From positions 1 to 49,032 of the forward strand of contig PWJZ01000048.1 of the NCBI GenBank assembly GCA_003559855.1: a stretch of 49,032 nucleotides of DNA, given 5' to 3'. This stretch comes from Bacteroidales bacterium (GTDB lineage Bacteria; Bacteroidota; Bacteroidia; Bacteroidales; UBA7960). Within the stretch, counting starts at the first letter, position 1; each line of letters begins with the position of its first letter. Under the pieces are notes generated by a model that saw nothing but the letters and a program-made list of their open reading frames with translations, was not told the DNA's origin and did no database searches. The translations under genes and the position numbers were made by a program. Below, one piece after another: positions 35,473-44,500 of this stretch.

Positions 35473-37884
35473 TCACCTTATTTTCCAGTTCAGCCATTGA
35501 TCTTCAACAGCCGGGCTTACGTTAGTTTGTGGTGTTTGTTCAGTATTGTTGATAATAGCCGATCTTACACCAATGGTTGTTGAAATATAATCAGACAGGT
35601 CTTTATATAAAATATTGCCTTCTGTTTCCCTAAGCTTGTCAAGCAGAAAGTATGTAAATATTCCATGTTGCTTGTCGCGGTAGGGATGAGCCGACTGGTT
35701 ATCACTGCTTGCTGAAAACACTACAAGGTTTCCATGCAGAAGGTGATCCTGGGGCCTCACTCTCACTCCGCGTGCTGAAACCAGCCCTACATTACGTGCC
35801 CCACCGCTGAAGCAGGCATCCAGAAATACGGTGATGCGTTCTGAAGGATACTCGGTAAGCTCCCTGTAAAGGTCATTGATCCTAACTGCAAAACGCAGGT
35901 TTGTTCCGGTAACATCAACCGGCATCAGGTGGGGCTCACGTGTCTGCTCATCAGGAAAACCATGACCTGCAAAATAGAAAATAATCTCGGCTCTGCCGTT
36001 AAGTGCTCTGATAATATGTTTTATCTTGTCTATTTCGTTATACATTTCAATAGCCCTGGCATTGGTAAGAAACAGAATGTTATCCTCGGGTACTCCAAAA
36101 ACTTTAATGGCATATTCACGAAACACATTTGCATCACGTATGGCATAGTCAACATTCGATTCCGATTGCAAACCAACCTGGTAAGAGCTATAATCCTCAT
36201 TACCTATTATCAGTGCAAAGCGGTACGGATTGGGTGGGTTAACAAAAGGTATGTCAAGCAGCTCCGAGTCAACAGTTACCGGTTGAGGAATGAGTGTTAA
36301 TTCTTCAGGATCAGGTTTCTTTTCAGTTACCGCCAGCTCTTTTGCAACTACAGCCGTCTCATCTTCTTCAGGCAATTCGACAACTTCCTCTGAAATTTCC
36401 GCCGCTTCCTCCTCTTCAGGAAATAATTCAGCTATTTCCACCGGTTTTATATCTTCAACTTCTTCAGTTACAAGGGGTTCTTCAGCCTCCTTCAATAATG
36501 CTTTTTCAATTTCAGCCACCTCTTTCTCGATCATTTCCTCATCAATATGCACCACCAGCTCTACCCTTACTTTTTCCTCGACAACCTCAGCAACTTCAGG
36601 CTTGTATTTAATATTCAATATATCGGAAGTGACAACCCCACCACGGTAATAAAGCTCTAATTTTGCGGTATTGTTCCCTTCATCCAGGTAAAGAACGCTT
36701 TCATCTTCAAACCATTCGCCGGGAAGGAACAGAACGTGTTCTTTACTTGAATATCTCTGTCCGTTTAAATATAGCACAATATGATCAGCCGGATATCCCG
36801 ATCTTATCCTGTAATTTGCCCTGAAAGTAAGGTTTGATGTTGTAATATCGTCTTGAGTTATCCATTCAACAACGGGTTTAGGTCTGGATTTTAAAATATC
36901 CTCGGCAATTACATCTTCAGAAGGCGGTTTAATACCAAGTGCTTCGGTATTCCATACCATAACATCTTTTGAGTATAGTGTGGAAGAGACAAACTCCTTA
37001 CCGTTAGGATTAAATGAGACCGACAGCACATAATAAGACTGTTTTTCCGAGTTAAAAACTATTCTTCCTGAATTTACCTCAATCATAATAAGGTAATTGT
37101 CGTGACCACCGCTTACCAGATACCTTCCATCGGGGCTAAAGTCAAGCGTTTCCACCCAACCTTCATGAGCAATTATTGAGTTTTGAAGCTCAAGGTTGTG
37201 AGCATTCCATATATTTATTTTATAATCATCGCCTCCGGTGGCAATAAAGTTGCCATTGGGGCTATAAGCAACAGCTCTCACCCAGCCCTCATGAGCATTT
37301 ACAGACCTTATCAGTGAACCGTTTGCAACATCCCATTCCTTAAGGTTTCCATCAGCACTGCCGGATATTACTTTATTTCCATCCGGATTAAAAGCAGCCG
37401 ACATTACTTCGCCTCTGTGTCCGGACAGTGTATGTATTAAACGGCTGTCGGAACGCCTCCATATTCTTACTGTTCTATCATGGCTTGCTGAGACAATATA
37501 ATTATTATCGGGGCTGAATGCAACGGATGTTACATCGCCTCTGTGACCTCTGAGTGACATAAGTTCATTGCCGGCATGAAAATCCCATACAGTAACCCTG
37601 TTATCCTTGCCGCCCGACACAATATAATTGCCGTCATTGGAAAATCGTACAGAAAGCGGAAACCCGCGTAGCCTTCCCAGCTCTTTGTACATTGTACCAC
37701 TCTCTGCATACCATATATAAATCCTGTTGTCTAAACCGCCGGTAACTATATATTTGCCATCGTGGCTGTAATCGGCACATACTACCTGATGCCTCCGCTG
37801 ACTTAATGTATTTTTCAGGCCTACCTGACTGTATATGGAGGCGAAACCTAAGCAGAAAATTGATAAAAATATTAGTTTTTTCAT
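35473..37884 (-). CDS. Exported WD40-propeller / caspase-like (C14) fusion protein
   Basis: An 803-residue protein in four parts: signal peptide (1-19, ending IYSQ); seven WD40 repeats (about 25-315, each with D-G-x-Y-I-V-S-G-G and ending in I/V-W), enough for one closed propeller; a beta region then a Glu-rich linker (about 425-550); and a caspase-like peptidase domain (about 555-803). In the latter, RFALIIGNEDY opens the fold, and His641 (AGHG) and Cys691 (DACFSGG) form the dyad. Caspase-type enzymes cleave after specific residues; here a sensor propeller and the protease share one chain, apparently in the periplasm. There is no T9SS tail. Substrate unknown. Confidence 0.92.
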   Translation of the reverse strand: MKKLIFLSIFCLGFASIYSQVGLKNTLSQRRHQVVCADYSHDGKYIVTGGLDNRIYIWYAESGTMYKELGRLRGFPLSVRFSNDGNYIVSGGKDNRVTVWDFHAGNELMSLRGHRGDVTSVAFSPDNNYIVSASHDRTVRIWRRSDSRLIHTLSGHRGEVMSAAFNPDGNKVISGSADGNLKEWDVANGSLIRSVNAHEGWVRAVAYSPNGNFIATGGDDYKINIWNAHNLELQNSIIAHEGWVETLDFSPDGRYLVSGGHDNYLIMIEVNSGRIVFNSEKQSYYVLSVSFNPNGKEFVSSTLYSKDVMVWNTEALGIKPPSEDVIAEDILKSRPKPVVEWITQDDITTSNLTFRANYRIRSGYPADHIVLYLNGQRYSSKEHVLFLPGEWFEDESVLYLDEGNNTAKLELYYRGGVVTSDILNIKYKPEVAEVVEEKVRVELVVHIDEEMIEKEVAEIEKALLKEAEEPLVTEEVEDIKPVEIAELFPEEEEAAEISEEVVELPEEDETAVVAKELAVTEKKPDPEELTLIPQPVTVDSELLDIPFVNPPNPYRFALIIGNEDYSSYQVGLQSESNVDYAIRDANVFREYAIKVFGVPEDNILFLTNARAIEMYNEIDKIKHIIRALNGRAEIIFYFAGHGFPDEQTREPHLMPVDVTGTNLRFAVRINDLYRELTEYPSERITVFLDACFSGGARNVGLVSARGVRVRPQDHLLHGNLVVFSASSDNQSAHPYRDKQHGIFTYFLLDKLRETEGNILYKDLSDYISTTIGVRSAIINNTEQTPQTNVSPAVEDQWLNWKIR

Positions 37885-38043
37885 CCTATTTAGACTTTAA
37901 TTATTTATGAACGGAATGTTATTGTTTAGTTCATGATTTATCATAAAGAAATAATTTAAATTAAACCGGACTTGTCATTGGTTAACAGTTATTTTTTCAT
38001 TTCACTTTTGACCTTTCGGCTTTGTTCAGGGCATGCTTTTAGT

Positions 38044-38634
38044 TTATAAAGTTCTGGCTTTAAACATGCTTATGTTTATTCCTGCCTGAAAATACCAGCT
38101 CATAAGCATATCTTCCGTATGATTAACTCCCTTGATACCACCTTGTAAAAACAAAGCGAAATTGTCGGTTAATGCAAAATCACTACCCAGGCCGGCTGTA
38201 AAGCCAATTTGAGTTTCCCAATCCATCATTGGTATATTTCCGCCAGTCATACGATAATAATTCAAACTTGCACCCCCATATACATAGGGATTGACACTTG
38301 TATGAGTCAAAAATCTGTATTTTGGACATAAACTTATTCCCATGAGATTATAATTGGCATCCGGAGCAAAAAACTCATCATGAGAAATAAAAGTAGAATA
38401 CTTGACAAGCATCACCATACCGAAAGACCGGCTGAAATTATACTGAGCGCCGGCATCTAAAGAGAACCCGTTATGAAAAACTTGTGAAAAAAATTCCGGC
38501 TGCATAGCTTGTACGTAACCGCCGGCTGCCTGAAAAGTAAATTTTTGCTCAAATTGTGCCTTTGAGCCTGTGTGATTCGATAAAAACAAAAGTATTGTAA
38601 ATACCGTTAATAAAGTTGGTTTGAAAACTTTCAT
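38044..38634 (-). CDS. Outer-membrane beta-barrel-like protein, paralogue A
   Basis: A 196-residue exported protein with a signal peptide (about 1-26) and alternating amphipathic strands typical of an eight-stranded outer-membrane barrel: DAGAQYNFSRSFGMVMLVKYSTF, GISLCPKYRFL, YVYGGASLNYY and a closing FQAGINISMFKARTL. It is closely similar to the gene directly upstream (38661-39269), including the terminal residues FKARTL. No enzymatic motif. It lies 159 bases ahead of the WD40-caspase gene on the same strand. Confidence 0.85.
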   Translation of the reverse strand: MKVFKPTLLTVFTILLFLSNHTGSKAQFEQKFTFQAAGGYVQAMQPEFFSQVFHNGFSLDAGAQYNFSRSFGMVMLVKYSTFISHDEFFAPDANYNLMGISLCPKYRFLTHTSVNPYVYGGASLNYYRMTGGNIPMMDWETQIGFTAGLGSDFALTDNFALFLQGGIKGVNHTEDMLMSWYFQAGINISMFKARTL

Positions 38635-38660
38635 GTTAATTATGGTTTGGCAATTATTTA

Positions 38661-39269
38661 TTATAAAGTTCTGGCTTTAAACATATTTAAATTAACCCCC
38701 ATCTGGAAAAAGAAAGAGTCAATATATACTTTGCCCTGGTCAACGCTGTTAAAGCCTCCCTGGGCAAACAAGGCAATGTTATCGTTTAATCTGAGATCAC
38801 CACCTGCGCCTGCTATAAACCCGAGACATAACGGTGAAACGTTAGAAACGGATTCTTCACCGGCAAACCCATGGGTTATGCTTATATAATTTACACTTGC
38901 TCCACCATAAATATAGGGGTTAAATCTGCTGTGAGGTAAAAAGCGAAGCTTTGGGCATAAATTTATTCCCAGCAAATTAAATTGCAACACATCGAGAATT
39001 GCATGAGGGTCTGACATATCAAGGAATGTGGAGTATTTAGCCATTGCAACAATAGCGGTTCTGCGGCTGAAGTTATACTGGATACCCGCGTCAATTGAGT
39101 ATCCGAGATTGTGAAAAATATCAAGCAAAGATTCCGGTCCTTGCGCAATTGTCATGCCGGCAGATGCCTGCAGGGTTATCTTTTGCTCAAATTGTGCAGA
39201 CAGTTTCCCCGGGCATATAATAGCCAGTATTATCAGGATCATTGAAAGTTTTAACAATATATTCTTCAT
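38661..39269 (-). CDS. Outer-membrane beta-barrel-like protein, paralogue B
   Basis: A 202-residue paralogue of the next gene, sharing QFEQKITLQAS, the DAGIQYNFSR strand, YIYGGASVNYI, ALFAQGG and the end FKARTL. I start at ATG 39269, which gives a clean signal peptide (MKNILLKL, hydrophobic to about residue 25); the frame is open further upstream, but that part overlaps the FISUMP gene and looks non-coding. Tandem duplication is the likely origin. The gap to paralogue A is 26 bases. Confidence 0.85.
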   Translation of the reverse strand: MKNILLKLSMILIILAIICPGKLSAQFEQKITLQASAGMTIAQGPESLLDIFHNLGYSIDAGIQYNFSRRTAIVAMAKYSTFLDMSDPHAILDVLQFNLLGINLCPKLRFLPHSRFNPYIYGGASVNYISITHGFAGEESVSNVSPLCLGFIAGAGGDLRLNDNIALFAQGGFNSVDQGKVYIDSFFFQMGVNLNMFKARTL

Positions 39270-39294
39270 TTTTTGATAATTTAATGTTGCCAAT

Positions 39295-40050
39295 TTATTT
39301 GTCTTTAATACATCTGACCGAGAATCCGTGTAAAGGATGAAAACGGCTATAGCCGGCGTATGCTCGATCATGGTGCGCTCCAAAGCCATAATAATGAGTG
39401 GCATCATGAACTGATGATGTCCACCAAAAAGCATGCGTACCAAGGTCACGTGATATTCCATGCGGATCAATTCTTCCGGCAGGCAGAGCGGAGAATCCAC
39501 TTACATTGCTTGCACCTGTGTTTGGGCTATCCCATCTGGGATGGTCATCGTGTGGTGCCTTCCTGGTGCTTTTCAATTTTCCGCCTGCATTGGTTCGTGT
39601 ACCAAGATAAACGGTCAGTATTTCCCACTCTTCCCTGGTTGGCACACGCCAACCAGCCGGGCAAAGACCCAAAGGATTGTCAATTACATATCCGTTATAC
39701 AAAGCCCCATAATGAACACCATAATCTTCGTAACTAAATTCATACCATGAATATAATCCTTCAGATGCATGGTGCCAGTCATTACTGTTCGAGACAAATT
39801 TGATCAGGGTGCCATCATTGTAGCGCGTTACCCTTAAATCTTCAGCCATCCATTCCTGCTCACCCATATCAAGCCATGGATGTCCTAAAATTACTGTTTC
39901 ATAAACATTCCCGTCAATGTCGGTGACCTCGCCCGTGGCTTTTAGATAATCATGAAGAACATCTTTCTCACATCCGTTGACGATCATTAAAACAAGAGCA
40001 ACAAAACTCAAGCAATAAATCCGGTATAGTATTTTTATCTTCATGTTCAT
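39295..40050 (-). CDS. FISUMP-domain lipoprotein
   Basis: A protein of about 250 residues with a lipoprotein signal (lipobox IVNGC) followed by a Fibrobacter succinogenes major paralogous (FISUMP) domain. Signatures: DIDGNVYETVILG, the QEWMAEDLRVTRYNDG block, GLCPAGWRVPTREEWE, SGFSALPAGR, WWTSS and the end FSVRCIKD. Such proteins are surface lipoproteins of Fibrobacter and Bacteroidetes with unknown role. The frame opens with TTG at 40062; I take ATG 40050, and ATG 40044 is equally possible. It heads the gene group running to 33767. Confidence 0.9.
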   Translation of the reverse strand: MNMKIKILYRIYCLSFVALVLMIVNGCEKDVLHDYLKATGEVTDIDGNVYETVILGHPWLDMGEQEWMAEDLRVTRYNDGTLIKFVSNSNDWHHASEGLYSWYEFSYEDYGVHYGALYNGYVIDNPLGLCPAGWRVPTREEWEILTVYLGTRTNAGGKLKSTRKAPHDDHPRWDSPNTGASNVSGFSALPAGRIDPHGISRDLGTHAFWWTSSVHDATHYYGFGAHHDRAYAGYSRFHPLHGFSVRCIKDK

Positions 40051-40062
40051 TAATTTAATCAA

Positions 40063-40397
40063 AAATTGTATTAATTAATCATAATATTCAAAAACATAAA
40101 AACTGACAGGCAGCCAAAATACAAATTATTTTATTTTAAAATTTCAGTAAAAAACGAAAAAGGTGTATTTATACTGAAAATAATAGAATAAAATGAACCA
40201 TTTTATTTATTAACACAAATTGATTATGTAGTAAAACTTTTGATTTTTTATAATATATTTTGTTATTTTTGGTGTATTATTTCTTGATTTATACAATTCT
40301 AATGGTTTTTGCATCTATTTTTGCAAATTCTGGTGGATAAGGGTTTCATTTTCTCAACACAAATTCAATTATTTATAAACAATAAATAAGATCGTCT
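40063..40397. other. AT-rich divergent intergenic region
   Basis: 335 bp, mostly A and T, between the FISUMP lipoprotein gene (-) and the TPR-like gene (+). It holds the candidate promoter at 40239-40271. No gene is seen. Confidence 0.6.
40239..40271 (+). promoter_or_regulatory. Candidate Bacteroidetes promoter of the 40398 gene
   Basis: TTTG at 40239-40242, a 21-bp spacer and TATTTTTG at 40264-40271 match the Bacteroidetes TTTG / TAnnTTTG consensus with correct spacing. This is the best-formed promoter in the window. The leader would be about 120 bases. Confidence 0.6.
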
Positions 40398-40883
40398 ATG
40401 AAAAAATCATTTTCACTTTTAATGATATCCTTGTTTATAATTCCTGTGATGGTATATTCACAGGATGGCAGGGCTTTAAGAGCTTCAAGGAACAGTTTCA
40501 GCTCTGCACAGGATAATTACAATAAGGGCAACTACCAGCAGGCTATCCGGGAATACAAAATTGTTGTCAACACTGTCCCTGCGAATATTGATTCGCGGAG
40601 AGATTTAACTAACAGGCTTGAATCTCTTATTGACCTTATAGATATTTATTTTTACAAGCATGTAAATATCAGCAAGGCTTGTGAATATGTGCATATCTAC
40701 AATAGAGATATGAATACCATAAGGGGTTCGGGTGTGCTTAGAGCCTACCGGCTACTGGAATTTCAGAAAAAAGAACAGGAATATGTTGACAAATATATGC
40801 CCAAATGTAAAACCTATGAACATATCGATGATGATATGGACAAATTCAGAAGAAAGTTTGATGAAGAAATGAAAGATAATTAG
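40398..40883 (+). CDS. Small exported TPR-like protein
   Basis: A 161-residue protein with a signal peptide (1-21, ending VYSQ). Residues 33-60 (SSAQDNYNKGNYQQAIREYK) form one recognisable TPR helix pair, and the remaining helices (SLIDLIDIYFYKH, KACEYVHIYN) continue the same style. The C-terminal tail is highly charged. It would serve as a periplasmic protein-protein interaction module. It is transcribed alone, ending at the terminator at 40966-41007. Partner unknown. Confidence 0.8.
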   Translation: MKKSFSLLMISLFIIPVMVYSQDGRALRASRNSFSSAQDNYNKGNYQQAIREYKIVVNTVPANIDSRRDLTNRLESLIDLIDIYFYKHVNISKACEYVHIYNRDMNTIRGSGVLRAYRLLEFQKKEQEYVDKYMPKCKTYEHIDDDMDKFRRKFDEEMKDN

Positions 40884-40965
40884 ATGGGCAACTCGTTTTT
40901 GCACAGCTTACAACAAAAACATCAAAAACTCCTGTAAATAAGAGATACTTTTTTTACTAAAACTC

Positions 40966-41007
40966 AAAAAGCCCTGCAGGCAGATTTCAAAAACCGCAGG
41001 GCTTTTT
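40966..41007. terminator. Bidirectional rho-independent terminator
   Basis: A perfect 12-bp stem AAAAAGCCCTGC/GCAGGGCTTTTT with an 18-base loop lies between the convergent genes ending at 40883 and 41072. The A and T runs at the stem ends serve both strands. Confidence 0.9.
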
Positions 41008-41071
41008 ACCGTCATAAAATATGTAAAAAAGAATAATGTTTCCTGTATATCAAAAATTCATAAGCCTTTTA

Positions 41072-44000
41072 TTACCGTACTATCTGAACACGTTCTGTTA
41101 TGACACTCCCGGCAGTATGTATCTGCATGACGTAAATGCCTGCAGGCAAGTGCTGTACGTTGATTTCTAAGCGTAATTGATCGACGGCAACATTTTTTAT
41201 TACCTGTCCGCTGACATCTATAAGCCTTAAATTACCGATCATTTCACTTGATTCAATGTAAAATTTATTACGTGCAGGGTTAGGAAATATTTTTACTTCT
41301 GCATCAGTAATATCTTTCACAGATACATCATCTTCGAAATTGGCTGTAAGCATGGCATCTTTAGCTGTCATAGTATATACAAAGCTTTTATTGTCACTTA
41401 CCACATTTCCTGTTGTATCAGTCCAGTTGATAAACTTCCAGCCTTCATTAACAGTAGTACTGACATTTACTTCTTCACCAGCGGGATATTCGCCTTCACC
41501 GCTGACAACACCTCCTTGTTCAGGAAAAGCTTTTAATGTCAGGGTATATGTTTCGTGATCCAAAGCAACATTCACATTAACATTCTCCTTATCCACAACA
41601 AGTAAATCCTCCACGTACTTGTATCCCTTTTTTGTTACAGAATAATAGTAAAAACCAACTTCAACATCCTCTATAACCACTTTACCCTCACCGCAGGTTG
41701 TATAGGTTTTCTCATCGAAAGTAACTTTTGCATCTTCAACAGGATTTTCATCAACATCAGTAACGATAAATGTAACAACACATTGCGGGTCATCACCTTC
41801 ATTTAGTGTTGCCTCTATGGTAATATCCGAGTCAACCACCTCAAATGTTCCCAGTTCGTTCTTATAGCCATCCTTGCAGATTATATACTTATACTCACCT
41901 TTCAGTGCCTGAAAGCTCACATAACCGTTGGTATCCGTATATAGAACAATATCTTCCACAAATGCCTGCAGGTTCCAGTTAAAATCAAGGTCATATTCCT
42001 CATACATTGAAACCCATTCCTGCCCGATCCTGATCATATCACCCTTGCCTGCCACAGCGGGGCCTCCATCACATCCGGCAGGAAATCCATCTTGTGTATT
42101 AAGGATCAATCCAAACCATAAAATATAAGAACTATCGATTATAAAAGGAGTATCAAGTTCAACGGTATTCCATTCTCCAACCACAACATTCTCAACTTCC
42201 CGGGAATAGGCTTCTTCAGCATCCTCTCCTACCCATATTACTATTGTGTAATCACAGTTTTCGTAATTGGGGAAAAAGCTGACCTTTGTGATCAGCTTTG
42301 AGTGATGTTCAGCTATATCCGGAGGTTCCCAACGGCTTGCTATTTCAAAAACTGCTGCACCTCCCATACCTATGGCCGTTACGTTTTCCCCGCTGTCCCA
42401 GTGGATCCAATCCCCTTGGCTCTCCGTTCTTGAAACAAAAGGCGACGGATATGCCCTGTTAAGTGAAGAAGGCATTTTATAGACCGCCTGAGAAGAACCC
42501 GCAACGGAAAAATGGTGTTTCAGAGATTCACCGTAGACCCCTTTCAATGACCTGCAATCTCTTTTGACAGTTGATACGCTTATTTTGGCATCTTGCACGG
42601 GATCATTCATAACATCAACAACACTGAATGTAACTATCAATGCTTCAGAAGAAAAATTGGCAGTAAGTGTTATATCATCACCGGGCATTTCGTAATGAAA
42701 ATTGGGTTTATTACTTATTACCATTCCTTTTTCATCTGTCCAGGTTTCGAATCTAAATTCGTAACTCGCACTTGCTGCAATATTTACCAATGCGCCTTCT
42801 GCAAAACTGCCTTCTCCGATAACGGTTCCTCCCTTTTCGGGATCAGCTGTAAGATGAAGAGTATAGAGTTCGGGGTCGGTTTCCTCCTTATAAGCCGCTA
42901 TAACATGCTTTATTTCCCTTAAAGTACGGGCATTATCGCCATGTTCAGGATGCCCCGCATAATCGCCCATATATTCGATGTCGGGATTGGAAAAATATGG
43001 AACAGTTTCAGCATCAATACCGTCTTCAAAAAACTGCCCGCCTGAATAAGTCATAACGTTACAATACATCTGATTATCATCTCCCATCCATCTCCAGCCT
43101 GCCGACCAAATATTTTCCTCCCAGTCATTCCATTGCGTTGGTCCGGGACTTGTATTTTGTTCTTTATGATGATGGCATCCCATATTGTGACCCATTTCGT
43201 GAATATGAGTATATGCTATACTTGCTTGTTGTACACGTGTAAGTGAAAATCCAAGCTCAGGCATCCCTGTTTTCCATGTAAGCAGCCAGGCAAGTCCTCC
43301 GACATCAGAGACGTTTGCAAAAATTGCCACCAGATCCGCTCCATAAATTTCCCGCCAGTCATGTACCTCTTCCATGTAACCCGAAATCTTATAGCCATTC
43401 CAATAATCACCCCATGGATTGTAATCAGGCGATGCCGTTAATCTTATCAGATCCACTGCTGAATTATCCCCAAATTCTTCATAATTGACCAATGCCGAAT
43501 TTACAAGTGTAACAGTAATACCTGTTTCACTATTATCCAGTACCAGTTGAGCTTTTGCCATAGACTGTGCAATGGTATTAAAAATAGATCCCTCATTTTT
43601 GTTGGCCCATAATGCGGCAGCAGGTGTATATACGATCATCACATCAATATTGGCAGTGTCTTCCCCGGTTTTTGCGGCAGCTGTCTTTAATCTTTCCAAT
43701 TGACTTTCATCCGGCTGCGGATATATGCCGGGAATTAACGGCGGACCTGACTCAATAACTACGTTTCGCAAATCATCAATATGCTTCAGGTAAGTATAAC
43801 CACTCCCGGCATCAGTCTTGATAACATACTTTGCATCCTTTTCAGGAATCCTTATTGTAGCAGTAATCAGATCGCCGGTAGCAGATAAAATCAAATATCC
43901 CAGCTGATGATCATCAAACCTGGCACGAATCGTCAAAGTACCGTTAATATTACGGCTGATGTAATCAATTGTAGCCAGATAAGAATGATCATCAAACAGG

Positions 44001-44218
44001 TCTATTAACAACTTATCGCCAACATCGTATGACTCCTCATCCAATATTCGATTATTAAGCTCGATAACACCTGTTTTTTTATAAGGCAAATGCAGGTCAA
44101 CATCTCCTAAATCACTCGAATCACCTAAACTTTCGAACATTCGAACAGTTTCCTGACCGGCAAGAAATAAAACCGGAAAAAATTGTAACAGCAATAAAAA
44201 TAAAAAAATGCGCCTCAT
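41072..44218 (-). CDS. T9SS-secreted reprolysin-like zinc metalloprotease with InlB-type repeats
   Basis: A 1048-residue secreted protease. In order: signal peptide (1-21), a propeptide-like region, a metzincin catalytic domain with the zinc motif H340-E-M-G-H344-N-M-G-C-H-H350 and a VMTYSGG Met-turn region, an InlB-type repeat (about 443-530), two carboxypeptidase-regulatory-like beta domains separated by a ~165-residue module shared with the neighbouring giant gene, a second InlB-type repeat (about 890-960), and a T9SS type A sorting domain (about 966-1048; IFPNPARNKFYIESSEM, ITERVQIVR). It should be exported by Sec, cross the outer membrane through T9SS, and be surface-anchored or released. 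Substrate unknown. Confidence 0.93.
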   Translation of the reverse strand: MRRIFLFLLLLQFFPVLFLAGQETVRMFESLGDSSDLGDVDLHLPYKKTGVIELNNRILDEESYDVGDKLLIDLFDDHSYLATIDYISRNINGTLTIRARFDDHQLGYLILSATGDLITATIRIPEKDAKYVIKTDAGSGYTYLKHIDDLRNVVIESGPPLIPGIYPQPDESQLERLKTAAAKTGEDTANIDVMIVYTPAAALWANKNEGSIFNTIAQSMAKAQLVLDNSETGITVTLVNSALVNYEEFGDNSAVDLIRLTASPDYNPWGDYWNGYKISGYMEEVHDWREIYGADLVAIFANVSDVGGLAWLLTWKTGMPELGFSLTRVQQASIAYTHIHEMGHNMGCHHHKEQNTSPGPTQWNDWEENIWSAGWRWMGDDNQMYCNVMTYSGGQFFEDGIDAETVPYFSNPDIEYMGDYAGHPEHGDNARTLREIKHVIAAYKEETDPELYTLHLTADPEKGGTVIGEGSFAEGALVNIAASASYEFRFETWTDEKGMVISNKPNFHYEMPGDDITLTANFSSEALIVTFSVVDVMNDPVQDAKISVSTVKRDCRSLKGVYGESLKHHFSVAGSSQAVYKMPSSLNRAYPSPFVSRTESQGDWIHWDSGENVTAIGMGGAAVFEIASRWEPPDIAEHHSKLITKVSFFPNYENCDYTIVIWVGEDAEEAYSREVENVVVGEWNTVELDTPFIIDSSYILWFGLILNTQDGFPAGCDGGPAVAGKGDMIRIGQEWVSMYEEYDLDFNWNLQAFVEDIVLYTDTNGYVSFQALKGEYKYIICKDGYKNELGTFEVVDSDITIEATLNEGDDPQCVVTFIVTDVDENPVEDAKVTFDEKTYTTCGEGKVVIEDVEVGFYYYSVTKKGYKYVEDLLVVDKENVNVNVALDHETYTLTLKAFPEQGGVVSGEGEYPAGEEVNVSTTVNEGWKFINWTDTTGNVVSDNKSFVYTMTAKDAMLTANFEDDVSVKDITDAEVKIFPNPARNKFYIESSEMIGNLRLIDVSGQVIKNVAVDQLRLEINVQHLPAGIYVMQIHTAGSVITERVQIVR

Positions 44219-44371
44219 AATATGTAACGATTATACATTAAGCACTGATTTGCCAGAATCAAATCCTGACTTGATTTCTACCCCGGAAAAAACATGATCG
44301 ATTCCTGAATACACCAACATATATGGCTAGCCTGCGAATTATCACAAGCACAGCTTAAGGTTTCAGAGCAA

Positions 44372-44404
44372 AAACTTTGGAGGTTTTGAAAACCTCCAAA
44401 GTTT
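44372..44404. terminator. Strong hairpin between the two giant protease genes
   Basis: AAACTTTGGAGGTTTT and its reverse complement form a 16-bp stem around a single central base, followed by T-rich sequence on either side. It lies about 100 bases downstream of the 44501 gene on the minus strand and fits a bidirectional terminator or a REP-like palindrome. Confidence 0.7.
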
Positions 44405-44500
44405 ATTATCACTATTTCTAAAGGTTTGGCAGAAACGTAAAAGCGTTTCATTTATCCCAATGCTTATTTGAGCAAGGATCGCTTAATTTTGGGTTAAAGC

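Noticed and set aside
36290-36649. Plus-strand Ser/Thr-rich and Pro/Gln-rich frames opposite the WD40-caspase gene
   Set aside because: Both are shadows of the Glu-rich linker on the minus strand.
39270-39500. 77-residue N-terminal extension of barrel paralogue B
   Set aside because: It lies inside the FISUMP gene in another frame, while ATG 39269 begins a clean signal peptide.
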